A stretch of DNA of 64,000 nt from Liquidambar formosana. Lineage: Eukaryota; Streptophyta; Magnoliopsida; Saxifragales; Altingiaceae. Positions 1 to 10,415 of the stretch are shown here, one piece after another. The notes beneath the pieces were generated by a model. That model was not told where the DNA came from, made no database searches, and worked only from the letters and a program-made list of their open reading frames with translations. Location of the stretch: NCBI GenBank assembly GCA_039720395.1, contig CM077824.1, positions 26,365,278 to 26,429,277 of the forward strand, written 5' to 3'. The stretch's first letter is position 1. Every line of letters starts with the position of its first letter. The position numbers and the translations under genes are program-made.

Positions 1-229
1 TAGCCGCACTAGTCCAATCCAGATTAAATGCCTAAACGGTCTAATTAGAGAATCGGATCAGAAATGTGGCTGGTGATAACACTGCAAATACTATTTAATG
101 CTTTTCGAATTGATTCACTAATAATGCAAAGTCAAATCCATGATTAAAATACAGCTTACAAAAAAAGAAAAATAAAAATAAAAAATAGATGAACTTGATT
201 AAGAAAAAAAAAATATAAACCTAGTGCAA
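1..229. other. Gene-poor flank, 3' of the first gene
   Basis: AT-rich sequence downstream, on the minus strand, of the first gene's stop codon at 230-232. I see no coding signal. It should contain that gene's 3' UTR and polyadenylation region, but no signal stands out. Confidence 0.4.
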
Positions 230-1299
230 TTAAAAATTTCCATCTCTGAGGTAGCTAGAGAGCTTCACATGGACCGTGGGATCTTTTTTCTTCTTCTTCT
301 TCTTTAATTGCTTAGAGGCAGCCTTTAGCACCTTAGTCCATCCCTGAATAATTATTATACAAAGGAAAAACCATTTTAATGTTAAATCTAGTATAAATCA
401 ATCAAACCTATACTAAGAATCTTGAAAATAAATGAACGTACCTATGAATGAATATGAAAGTAGAACGAGGAAAAAAAATTAATCGATGATTAAAAAAACG
501 AAGACTCACAGAGAGAGAATTTAACCCATATATTGTCCAATGCCTATGTTGGAGTAGAACCCTTAAATACCAAGAATTGCAGAGAACTCACAGGGCTTGC
601 AATGTGAACTTACGAGCTATTTCTCTTTCTTACATCTTCTCCTCTCTTTTTTTGAAGAAAAAAACAAACTGAGAAATGGTTTTCTAAATTTCTATATCTA
701 ATCACTGCATTTTCTTTTTATAGCCATTTCAATTAGAAAAAAAAAATAATTAAAAATTAAGAGGAAAATAATTTCTCAAATGGGTAAATTTCAATTTCAG
801 TAAACCTAAAAAATTTAAGCTCTCATCAAAGATTTAAAAAATAAAAAATAAAAAGAACCCAGATAGAACAGCAGTATACCTTTGTGGAGGAGGGGGTAGA
901 AGTACGCTTAAGGGAAGGAGGAGTTGCAGAGAAATCCGATCCCTTCTTCTTCTTATTCTTCTGCTTCACATTCTTCATTAGATTAAGGCTGAAGTTAAAA
1001 GCAGAGGTGGCAATATTCCTCCTGATGTTGGTGGTGACTCTCCTGAGAGCGCTTTTATTCAACCCAAACCCATACGAAAGCTTTCGCTTGGGTGTCATAT
1101 CCGTATCCATATCCAACGAAGACGCGGGCTTGTAAGCACGGGGGACCAAAGGAGACCAGATTGAACTCTGGGAGTAATCGAAATCAAAAGCAGAGTTGTC
1201 TGGGAATTTGCAGAGAAGCTCTCTCGAAGTTGATTCCTCCACATACTCCACTACCTTTATAAGCCTCTGCTTCTCTTCTTCGTCTTCTACAATCATCAT
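230..1299 (-). CDS. Conserved plant protein of unknown function, two exons
   Basis: I do not recognise a named family. Exon 1 is 880-1299 and exon 2 is 230-343. The minus-strand donor is AAG|GTATACT and the acceptor is ATTCAG|GGATGG, both in phase 0. The predicted protein has about 177 residues. It begins with an acidic MMIVEDEEEKQR stretch and has a motif-like centre (FDFDYSQSSIWSPLVPR). A Lys/Arg-rich region follows (KNVKQKNKKKKG), and exon 2 adds another Lys run (KQLKKKKKKKDP) before ending YLRDGNF. No signal peptide or membrane segment is evident; the basic runs could act in nuclear import, which is inference. The start is the first ATG. The open frame extends upstream to 1446 only through a TTG, and a TATA-like element lies just beyond. 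The exon structure was read by eye and needs transcript support. Confidence 0.7.
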
Positions 1300-1463
1300 C
1301 TCTCTTTCTGTTGACTCCCCGATCTGATGCTTCAAAGCTAAAATGAATGCGAGTTCTTTGAATCTCGGAGTTTGTAGAAGCAAAGGCCCAAGTGAGGGGA
1401 GAGTCAGACAGAAAGTTACCGTTGCAAATTTATTAAATGCTTCCAAAAGTTTTCAAAAGAGAC

Positions 1464-1473
1464 GGTATATACT
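1464..1473 (-). promoter_or_regulatory. TATA-like element of the first gene
   Basis: A GTATATAC sequence lies about 165 bp upstream of the ATG at 1299. Transcription starting about 30 bp downstream, near 1435, would give a 5' UTR of about 135 bp and would exclude the open frame that runs to 1446. The position is consistent with a core promoter, but nothing proves its use. Confidence 0.4.
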
Positions 1474-2121
1474 ACTGGCCAATGGCCACCACTTAATGGT
1501 CCTGGGGATGTTTTTTGTCCATTATATGCCGAATTTGTCCCGCATTTCTCAAGTTGTTTCCCTGTCTTGCCCTCAACTCATCAAGCTTTTACATTACGCT
1601 TCGCTGCTAGTATTCCGACGGGCTTGGACTTTGGACTTTGGACTTTGGACTTTGGAGTGAGCCGGTCCAGACCACACTTATTAGACCGGATTGGTCCGAC
1701 CTTGAGCTTCCTCGGCCACTAGTTGGGCCTTCACTGGACAGACCATACTCATTGGTGTCGGTGTTAATTTTGTGGCGTTATTGGTGGTGATTGTTTTAGG
1801 TTTCTATTTTCCATCCTCATTTTATGGTTTTTGTAGAAAGATTATTTTTAATGTTTTAGGGTTTCAATTTTCTTTCCCACATTTTTTAATGGACAATTTA
1901 GGTATCAATTTTAAAATAATTATTTAACTGCCTGTGAAGTTTGAGTGGTCCATCTACTAAAGAAATTCTTTATATTCTGTTGTTCATTTTTCAAGGTTTC
2001 GTTCACCACTTTTTGCACTAGCTTTAGAAATTTGATTAAAGATTTTATAGATGCCAAGGAAAGAATTCTCTATTCACAGTACTCTTCTAGACATGATCTA
2101 CCTCTTTGTCATATAAATGTG
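1474..2121. other. Intergenic spacer with a short heptamer repeat
   Basis: No gene is seen. At about 1625-1656 the 7-mer GGACTTT is repeated four times in tandem. The rest is ordinary AT-rich spacer. Confidence 0.5.
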
Positions 2122-2385
2122 TTGCTCCATCCGTTCCTATTTAGTTGGCTTCCTTTTTATTTTGGGATATTCCAAAATTATTGTCACATTTAAAAAGTCA
2201 ATGATTCTTTTTGTTTGATTTCCTAAACTACCCTTAATGATGTTTTTCTCTCTTTCCAATGTTTTGTACACTTGAGGGTAAAACTGGAATTTTAAAACAT
2301 AAGTATTGATTTGAAAGCATTTAATAGAGTTACCTAAAAAAACATATCTTTTCAAAGAGAACAATCAAATAGGAACGGAGGAAGT
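2122..2385. mobile_element. Stowaway-like MITE (Tc1/Mariner type)
   Basis: The left end reads CTCCATCCGTTCCTATTT. The right end reads AAATAGGAACGGAGGAAGTA, which is its inverted complement with two or three differences. The interior is AT-rich and non-coding, and the element is about 260 bp long. The CTCC..CCGT ends and the TA at the right border match the plant Stowaway pattern. The exact left border is uncertain by a few bases. Confidence 0.75.
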
Positions 2386-2960
2386 ATCTTCTTATGTATC
2401 CTCATTCTTCTTTTCAAGATAGTCGATGCAAATTATTTGTTATTTATGGTTGATATTTTTTTCCTCTTAATTAATCTTTTCTCAAAGGGTTCCCCTCCAA
2501 TTTTCAGGTATATTTATGGCAAAATTAGAGTTTAGCCATTTATATGATTTTTTCCCCCTTCTAAAACCAATTGTCATTCTTAAAAATCTTAAGAATGTGT
2601 AATATTGGAATCTATATTCAATTGCATAATGATCATACTAAAGGTCATTACACAATGATTGGTCAAAGTTGTGATTTTTCTTTCTTCTACAAGAAATTGT
2701 AGTACTTCCAGAATGTGCCTTATATTGATACCAATATTAAACTATGCTGCGTTTCCAATTATTTTGGGTTATTGATACAAATTGATTTTTCAAAGTTGTG
2801 ATTTCTTTTTTTCTTTTTTCTTTTTAAAAAAAAGAAAAAAAAAACCAATTTAAGTATTTTCGAAATGATAATCACAGAATGCCTCATATGAACATTTGAG
2901 AGTGGAAAACAAGAAGCGAGGCAGTAGTTAGGTAACTATTCACAATTATCCTTTTATTCT
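2386..2960. other. Intergenic spacer
   Basis: AT-rich with homopolymer runs near 2808-2845. I see no gene, RNA or resolvable element. Confidence 0.4.
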
Positions 2961-3182
2961 TGGGTGATTCTATGGTACCCACAAGATTTTTAGGGTATTA
3001 TACCCATTTACCAGTTTGAAGTAGCTCACTTACCATTTAAAGTGACCCAAAATGACTCACTTATCATTTAAAGGAATCCACTTACCGTTTAGTAATTATT
3101 TATCATTTGAAGTAATCAATTTACCATTTAAAGTACCCTTATGAATATGGTATCTAATTTTTTTACTATGATACCGTAAAAT
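2961..3182. mobile_element. Small MITE, copy 1 (GGTAYC-type ends)
   Basis: About 220 bp, running from CTATGGTACCCACA to a degraded inverted end near CTATGATACCG. The interior repeats a 20-odd-base unit around CACTTACCATTTAAAGTG several times. The same element occurs inverted at 5549-5768, in intron 2 of the X8 gene. Two copies with matching ends and interior support a short non-autonomous transposon. The superfamily is not clear. Confidence 0.65.
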
Positions 3183-4460
3183 TGGCCCTCATTCTTCTCA
3201 TATTTGTAAGAGCACAGAGTCACTATTCAACTTCCCAGCCATGGTCTTCTTGTTTTTTCTCTCTTCCCACCTCCGGCTGTCTTTGACCAAGGACCTATAC
3301 TCCTATAGAGTAGGCTTTTTTTTCTTTGTTTTTTGGTTTTTTGGTTTTTGGTTTTTAGGTTTTTGATAGGCCCTTTAGAAGAGGTTAAGTACGTCAAGTA
3401 AATATATTACTATATACTTCTATTGTTCCGAGGAAGCCTTTTTAAGGTATAATAAAGAATATGTAAATGTATAAAGAATATGGAAGCTGTCTTTTAAAGG
3501 CCATACCATGCCAAACTGCCAAAGGGAGATTCACATAGAAGAATAGCTCTCTTTGAGTAGAAAGCAAGCAAAATAGAAGTACATTTCATTTTTCTCCTCT
3601 GCCAAGCAAGCATTTATTCCAAACAAGAACAAAAGAGAAAGCAAATACCTCTAAGAAAAAAACCCCTAAGAAGCGCACCTCATCTCACATCTTTATCCTC
3701 TATGGGCCCGCGCGTTCGGTCATCTTTATGAGAGAGAGTTCGAGTTAGATAATTATAGAGTTTATTTTCATAATAATGAAGCCACAAAACTTTTATTACG
3801 AATGAGAAAATTCATGATAATGATAAATAAGAGTGGAATTTATAAATAGAACTATTTTCATAATTTTTTTTAAAATTCATCTTATAACTTCAACTATGAT
3901 AATGATTTCAACTTTTTTTACTTATTTTAATATAAAGTCAATCACATTTAAGAGGATGAATTTATGACTTCAATATTACGTAAAATATAAAATAAATTTA
4001 TAATTCTCATTTGAATGACCAAACAAGCTTTTATTTTTCCCCAAACAACTTTTACATTTTTTTTTGTTTTTTTTTTATATTAGGAATTTTTTCGGGATGC
4101 TCACGCATCCAACTAATCTGTGTAGACACATGCAATATCCGGCTGTCTCACACGCATTGAACAATTTGTTGGACATTAGTCTATAGAAGTGACCTTGAAG
4201 AAGAGTGACGATCGAGAGTTGAATCCCTCAAGGTCACAACTTTTACAATTTGATAGTATAAAGGAGTGGCCGTGGAATCAACTTCAGTTTCTAACGATGT
4301 TGCTAGTCTCACCAAGTTTGGCCCCATTCTTCTTTTCCTCGTTATGTATTGCGTGGCCTCTCTAGTCTGCTCGCTATATCTATCCCGGCCCCAAGTGTTT
4401 TGGTAGAGGCATGATGCAGGAAATCCTCACAGGTTCTGGGTGTCTCTGGCTTTTTCTTTG
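3183..4460. promoter_or_regulatory. Upstream region of the X8-domain gene
   Basis: No coding sequence is seen. A TATA-like TATATCT at about 4375 precedes a short upstream reading frame at 4411-4461 (ATGATGCAG..., 16 codons). Its TGA overlaps a possible in-frame ATG of the main gene at 4461. If transcription starts near 4400, that small frame would be in the 5' leader. The rest is AT-rich spacer. Confidence 0.35.
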
Positions 4461-4481
4461 ATGAGAGCTGTTTTTCATTTA

Positions 4482-6555
4482 ATGGAACCAAGAAGAGCCT
4501 ACAATTGCATCTTAGTTCTACTCATCTCCATCATAGTCACCACCCTCTTCACTCTATGTGGTAAAACATATTTGTTCTTTTGCCCTTTGTACTATACTAC
4601 TCGCAGTTAATCTATACATTTGTTAATCTGTTACAACAAATTCTATAATTACTTATGGTGCAGACGCAAGAAGCTTTGAGCAAATGTTGAAGTTGGAAGC
4701 CTCCGAATCAATAACGAAGCTGAAAGCATCAAATCACATGGACATGGATCCAACCTTGGGTCTCTCTGATAGTACTGAATCATACGGACTGAGCTCTCCC
4801 TTCTCTTTACCACCTTTTGATTCACCAGCACCACTTCCATTGCCCGAAAATGTTCCTCCCTTTTGTGTATTCCCTCCATCATTTACCCCACAGCCACCTT
4901 CTACGACTGTGCCACCTCCTAGAAGCCATACACCACCACCACCCCCCTTCCACTTCACACCCACTGTTCCTATTAAAAGCCCACCTCCAAGCCCACCCAT
5001 CAGCATCCCTAGCCCCCCGACATATTCTCCATCCCCAAATCCACCTGAAAATGTGCCCGGCCCACCTGGTGTCACTCCTAGTCCACCTTATTATGGGCCT
5101 AGCCCACCTAAGCTTGTTCCAACTCCGCCAGTCTTTCAGCCACCTATGGTTCACCCGCCGCCGTCTGCACCCGCTCCTCCCAATAGGAAACCTGAGTTTG
5201 CAGTTTGGTGCGTTGCGAAGCCAACGGTGCCCGATGCAATAATTCAAGAAGCTTTGGACTATGCCTGTGGTTCGGGTGCAGATTGTGGGTCGATTAGGCC
5301 CAATGGGCCATGCTTCCAACCAAATACAATGTATGCGCATGCTTCTTATGCTTTCAATAGTTACTGGCAGAGGTCAAAGGAGGCTGGAGGTACTTGTGAT
5401 TTTGGGGGAACTGCTATGCTTGTCACTGTTGATCCAAGTGAGTGACTCACAAATTTTACTTGTGATTAATTTTTTATATGATCCTCATATATAGAGAGAG
5501 AGAAACATATACCCTGAAAAATACTATTCCGGTGGGTAATGGCATCCTGGGCTAATTCTATGGTACCCAAACAAAAAATTGGTTAGCATACCTATATGAT
5601 CACTTCAAATAGTAAGTGAATCACTTCAAATGATAAACGGTCACTAAATAGTAAGTAAATCTTTTGAAATGATAAGTAGATTACTTTAAGTGGTAAGTGG
5701 GTTCACTTTAAGTGGTAAATAGATATGATATCCTAAAAACTTTGTGGGTATCATAAAAATACTCGTGATCCGTGTGATAAAAATAATAATAATATTAATT
5801 TAAAAAAAAGGAAAAAAAAAGACATTCGAATGGCATATCATTCAGATATTTAAACTACTACAGTTAAGCAAAGTGGAAATTTCATCTCTCCTCAGCGGCT
5901 CAGCTCCTGCCCTAGGAAAATTTCTTGTCCCCTGGTTCTTGAAAATAACCACCCCATGTCCCCACACCCCATGTCTAGGAGAGGAATAACCTATGTCATA
6001 ATGAGTATAAAAGCTGAAGTCTTTTTTGGTCTATGAACTTGGAAAGGGACGTGCTGTGGAATTCGTGGGTGGGCAGATTTTGTAAATTTATGCAGAATAC
6101 CTAGAATCCCCCTAGAGAAAGCAGAACCACTAGTTAGCTGGAGGGATATGGGCTTACTAGGGGACACAAAAGTTGTTGACCCTACGTGAAAACACGTGCA
6201 GGGTAATTCCCCTGGTGGTCTCTCTCTCTTTCTCTCTCTCTCTCTCTCACTCAAAATTACCTGATGAGTGTCATTTTATTATGAGGGAATTACCGATTGA
6301 TTCCATGTTTCCATGGAATTGCCCCATAAGGGTGTTTTGACTATCAACTTGTTTTTGTTTCCAATAGTTTATAATAAGTCAGTAATCAGTTTGTTGAGGC
6401 AATCCTCTTGGAGCAATTCCATGAAAACATGGAATCAATCCGTAATTCCCCCTTTTATCTACTAGTCCGTATTGATATATTACTCTAATAATTAATCCGC
6501 CTCACATGATAATACTGTTGCAGGTTTTGATGGGTGCCACTTCATTTTCGATTGA
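4482..6555 (+). CDS. Secreted X8-domain (CBM43) proline-rich protein
   Basis: The exons are 4482-4560, 4664-5437 and 6524-6555. The donors are GTG|GTAAAA and CCAA|GTGAGT; the acceptors are GTGCAG|ACG and TTGCAG|GTTTTG. The frame is intact and gives about 294 residues. An N-terminal hydrophobic signal (LVLLISIIVTTLFTLC) is followed by a Pro/Ser-rich linker and then a C-terminal X8/CBM43 domain. The domain shows FAVWCVAKP, DYACGSGADC, NGPCFQPNT, HASYAFNSYWQ and GGTCDFGGTA, and exon 3 completes it as DPSFDGCHFIFD. The six cysteines expected of X8 are present. X8 domains bind callose (beta-1,3-glucan), so a wall or plasmodesmal role is likely. No hydrophobic GPI tail follows, so the product is probably secreted rather than anchored. 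An in-frame ATG at 4461 is an alternative start. Confidence 0.88.
5549..5768. mobile_element. Small MITE, copy 2, inside intron 2 of the X8 gene
   Basis: An inverted copy of the element at 2961-3182. It begins CTATGGTACCCA and ends GTGGGTATCATA, with the same internal ladder of AAGTGGTAAGTGG-like units. Its ends are better preserved than those of copy 1. It lies in the 1086-bp second intron. Confidence 0.65.
6221..6250. repeat. CT microsatellite
   Basis: A (TC)n run with a few interruptions in intron 2 of the X8 gene. Confidence 0.8.
6285..6452. mobile_element. Short fold-back MITE in the X8 gene intron
   Basis: The left arm is GGGAATTACCGATTGATTCC with ATGTTTCCATGGAATTGC following. The right arm GCAATTCCATGAAAACATGG with AATCAATCCGTAATTCCC is the reverse complement with few mismatches. 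The arms are about 38 bp and the whole about 168 bp. Target-site duplication is not clear. Confidence 0.65.
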
Positions 6556-6799
6556 TTTTAACGATGAAAGATGAGAAATGCCCGATTTCAGACACTCAAT
6601 ATTATACTTTACCTCTCTGGCTGTGTATAAAACTATTACACTTGCATTAATGGAATGTACGGATCTAAAATTTTGACTATAGAATTTCTACATTGAAACT
6701 TTTGCATTTCGATCTCAGCAGCAAAAAAAAAAAATGGAAAAAAGGAAAAAGAAGCAGGAGAGCAACGTAAATCACTCCCCCTCCCCCCCCCCCCCCCCC

Positions 6800-6834
<35 letters not shown>

Positions 6835-7565
6835 CCTGCATTCCCGAGTGTCCTGGCTCCTTGAAGTGATACAAATGTGACATGATAAGAAATGGATAAA
6901 TGGATAATGATAGTTTATCTGTCAATTAGTCTTCATCAATTCAGTCACAAGTTTTTTAGATAAGTGCAGAAGACTCGTTATATCTGACTCTTTGCATGCT
7001 CCAAAATGCTTGTCTTTTCAATAAATTCATAGGGTTATAACATCACTGCTTAAATTTCCAAGAAAAGGCTTTTTCTATGGAGTTATTAACCATACAAGAT
7101 AGTTGTTTCGATCTATTTGTGGATAGGAAAGTTACTCTTTCTATCTCCCTAAAGATTGTCTTTATTTTCTTTTAGAACTATCCCAAAATTTTTGTCTGTC
7201 AAAAAGTTAATCGGGTCAAATTTGATAATTTCTCAAAATGTTCTTCCCCACTTTATAAATTAACCATGGGAAATGCCAATTAAGTCTACACTGTTGCCCT
7301 ATAAATGTTGCCTTATTATGTAGATTTAGTGTTTTTCAATTTTTAGTGTTTAACTATATCAATGAGTCCAACAACTTTACCCCCTATTCTCTCAATAAAG
7401 CAAGATTTGTAGAGCAAAGTGTAGGGCTAATTAACTAGCATTTCTCATAGATCACATAATAAAGATAAAATAATATTCTTTATCATCATGCATAAAATTG
7501 GAATACCAAAATAAATTAGTTGGTGTAAATGCATTAAATCCATTTCTTAGGGGAAAAAAAACATA
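6556..7565. other. Spacer with adjoining poly-C and poly-A tracts
   Basis: This holds the X8 gene's 3' flank. At about 6780-6832 a run of roughly 20 C, broken once near its start, is followed directly by about 31 A. No gene is seen. Confidence 0.5.
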
Positions 7566-7807
7566 CTCCCTCTATCCCACAAAGATAAGCCAAATTTAAC
7601 AAAATACGCATGTTAAAAAAAGCTACTATTACATTGGCTAGACATTTATTAAATTTCATCTTTTCAAAAGTAGTCTCTCCTATTATGTATTGGGTTTTGT
7701 ATTAGAGAGTAATTATTGAAATAACAAATGATAGTATGTATAGGAAAGTTAAAAAAATTTATGATTTGACTTTTTAAAATAGACAAACGTTTTGGGACAA
7801 ATAAAAA

Positions 7808-7859
<52 letters not shown>

Positions 7860-7892
7860 CAAAACTGGCTTATCTTTGTGGACTGAGGGAGG
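7566..7892. mobile_element. Stowaway MITE with TA duplication
   Basis: The left end CTCCCTCTATCCCACAAAG with ATAAGCCA matches the inverted right end TGGCTTATCTTTGTGGACTG with AGGGAGG. TA flanks both sides (7564-7565 and 7893-7894). CTCCCTC plus a TA target is the Stowaway signature. The interior has a long (TA)n microsatellite at about 7817-7857. Confidence 0.85.
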
Positions 7893-8653
7893 TAGACAAT
7901 TTTAAGAAATAGAGTATAAATTTTGAAATCTGAGACTCCTGTAGGGTAGATGGGGTCAAGTTTTTGTCAAGAATGCTATATATTTTTGGTGAATTTTTTG
8001 AATAGGGGCAGAAATCATTGGGCATGTTTGGTTTTGCTTTCAAGAAAGTAGTTCTCATTACTGCATTTTTTTTGGAAAAGGAGTAGAAATTTTGAGGAGA
8101 TGCATTTTTTTATTGGTTTTGTCCTTCTTGCATGAACTTAAAAACAGAAACCAACAAGATCGTTTTCATGTTTCCTAAAAACATACCGTCTCAAGGAAAC
8201 ATTTACTAGAGAACAGTTTTTGGAAACTCAATTCCATACATATTTTCTAAGAAATCATAGTAGTTTGAGAGATGCCAATGAATATTGAGAGATGCATGCC
8301 AAAGGAGAGATGAATGTATCCTATAAACTATAGGATATATTTTATTATTTTTTGAAATTATATTTATAATAATGAAAATACCCTTGAACATTTTTTTGGA
8401 CCAAAAAAAAAAAAAAGAAAAAACTTTTATCCAATAAACTACAGATAGACGTGCGAAGAGAAGACGTCCACGCTTGGAGCTAAGCAAGATTTCAATTCAT
8501 TGCCTCGATCATGAGATGTGAATGTGGCGTTTTGGGGAGACGAGGCCTAGGCGATCAGGATCTTCTGCAAATAGGATATTGCCGTACATTTAACCATGAA
8601 TAGCCGCAGTGGCAAAATAGTGATCTAACGGACACAACTAAACAACCCACTAA
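7893..8653. other. Intergenic spacer
   Basis: No gene or clear element is visible. Open frames here are short and have no recognisable composition. Confidence 0.4.
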
Positions 8654-9365
8654 AGAGCATCTCTAATGGTGAGCTATACCGTGTGCTATTTCTAAATTAT
8701 TGCATTTAGTACAAGTTGGGATGCTCCAATGGTGAGCTAAATGTATGTGCTAAATATAACAATAACTCACTCTTGTGTTATATTTGGCACAAAGGTGAGT
8801 TCTTGCTATATTTGCCATGTCAGTTTTTTCTTCCTTTCTCAGTAACCAAACACACCACTTCCCTCCATTTCTCAACAACCAACACAGCAGCAAATATGAC
8901 AAATAAGATATTTCTCTTCCTCCATTTCTAAAATTTTATCAGTAACCAAACAATCCTAAAAATACAATATTTACAAATATCATATTGAAATCTTATAAAA
9001 AATAAATAAATAAATAAAAATAAGAAAACATACCTTCTCTTTAATCCATTCGTCCCACTTCAAGCAACCTCGCATTCAGAAAACATACCCTTCTTAAGCT
9101 ACCGTTGAACTGAATTACATATTTGGTTTTGTCTCTTGCTTTCAAGCATCAATTTCCCTAACCAGTAATCCTTCCTCACTTTCCGCACAACCTCCTACCC
9201 TTTCTCGACTAAGACTTTACACATAGTCCAAAAAATAACACACTATATATATATTTGCACCATTAGAATACCTTATACTAAATTATAGCATTTGGCACTG
9301 TAGCATGCGTTAAAATAGCAATAACTAGCATTCACCATTTTTAGCTCACATAACTAGAGATACTC
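8654..9365. mobile_element. Harbinger-like MITE, about 0.7 kb
   Basis: The left end AGAGCATCTCTAATGGTGAG matches the inverted right end (AGCTCACAT..AGAGATACTC) over the outer dozen bases, then patchily. The three-base target TAA flanks both sides (8651-8653 and 9366-9368), as expected of PIF/Harbinger elements. GAGCATCTC-type ends are common in plant members. The interior is non-coding and AT-rich. Confidence 0.75.
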
Positions 9366-10384
9366 TAACAATGGTGTTTTGCTCCCTGGTTTCTCGTTTC
9401 TCGCATTTCTCCAATCTCGAAACCCCATCTCCTAATCGCTGTCAGTGCAATACGCTGGCACCATCACCGGCGATATCTTGCTCAGCTAAGTTTCCGTACC
9501 CCAACTCACTGCCTCGCCTTCATACACCACCTCCTCATTGATTTTGTAGCTCCATTACACGGTGTTTGATTTGAAATGGGAGTCCATCTATTTTATATAT
9601 ATATATATATAACGGAGGATTGGTTACTGTAACTGTGCCACGCGTCAGCTTCCTTCTTTTTTAAAAAAAAAAAAAAAACAAATCACATGCTCAACAGTAA
9701 GATAAAGTGGTAGGAAACTTTTTTTCAAAAAAATTACCTTTTGGTGTTCATAGTCCAACTTAATACCAATAAAGGATATAGGTTGTCAACTTGTTACAAA
9801 TTAATCATATACATGCGTGAAATGACTACTAATTTCTTTTGTTCCGTATTACATTGAAAATTAATCACTAAAATGTAATTTTCCCAAAATGTTACATTTA
9901 GTGACTTTTGAAGACATTGCTTTTTTAGTGACCACTTTCAATCTTAATACCAAACAAAAATTATTCTCCATCAACTTACTATAAATTAACTATATATGTG
10001 CTTCAAAATGATTGTTAAGGTTTTTTTGTTTGGAATTAGGTTAGGAAGTGGTCATAAAAATGTAACTTTCCCAATATTTTTTTGGTATTCACTACTCCTT
10101 TTCACGCAAGTAAATTGTCATTTGGTATTCACTACATATCTCTTTGTTTTCATGTGAGGGAATCAAAAAATCCACACTGTACAATGTTTAGTCCAAACTT
10201 TGTAAACTACTATATTTATTCGTTTTTTTATTTTATTTTTATACCTATTTATCTCTCTACCAAAAATTGAACATATAAAACTATAAATAGTCATAATAAG
10301 AGAGACAAATAGTGGAAGAAATTATTTATAAAAAAAAAAACGACAAGTCGGAATCTTCAAATTCTTCCGATCTATTTTCAACAA

Positions 10385-10415
<31 letters not shown>

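Noticed and set aside
1300..1446. N-terminal extension of the first gene up to 1446
   Set aside because: It begins with TTG, not ATG, and lies at or above the predicted transcription start below the TATA-like element at 1464-1473.
4649..5340. Minus-strand frames across the X8 gene
   Set aside because: They are shadows of the proline-rich coding strand (glycine/tryptophan-rich antisense) with no independent support.
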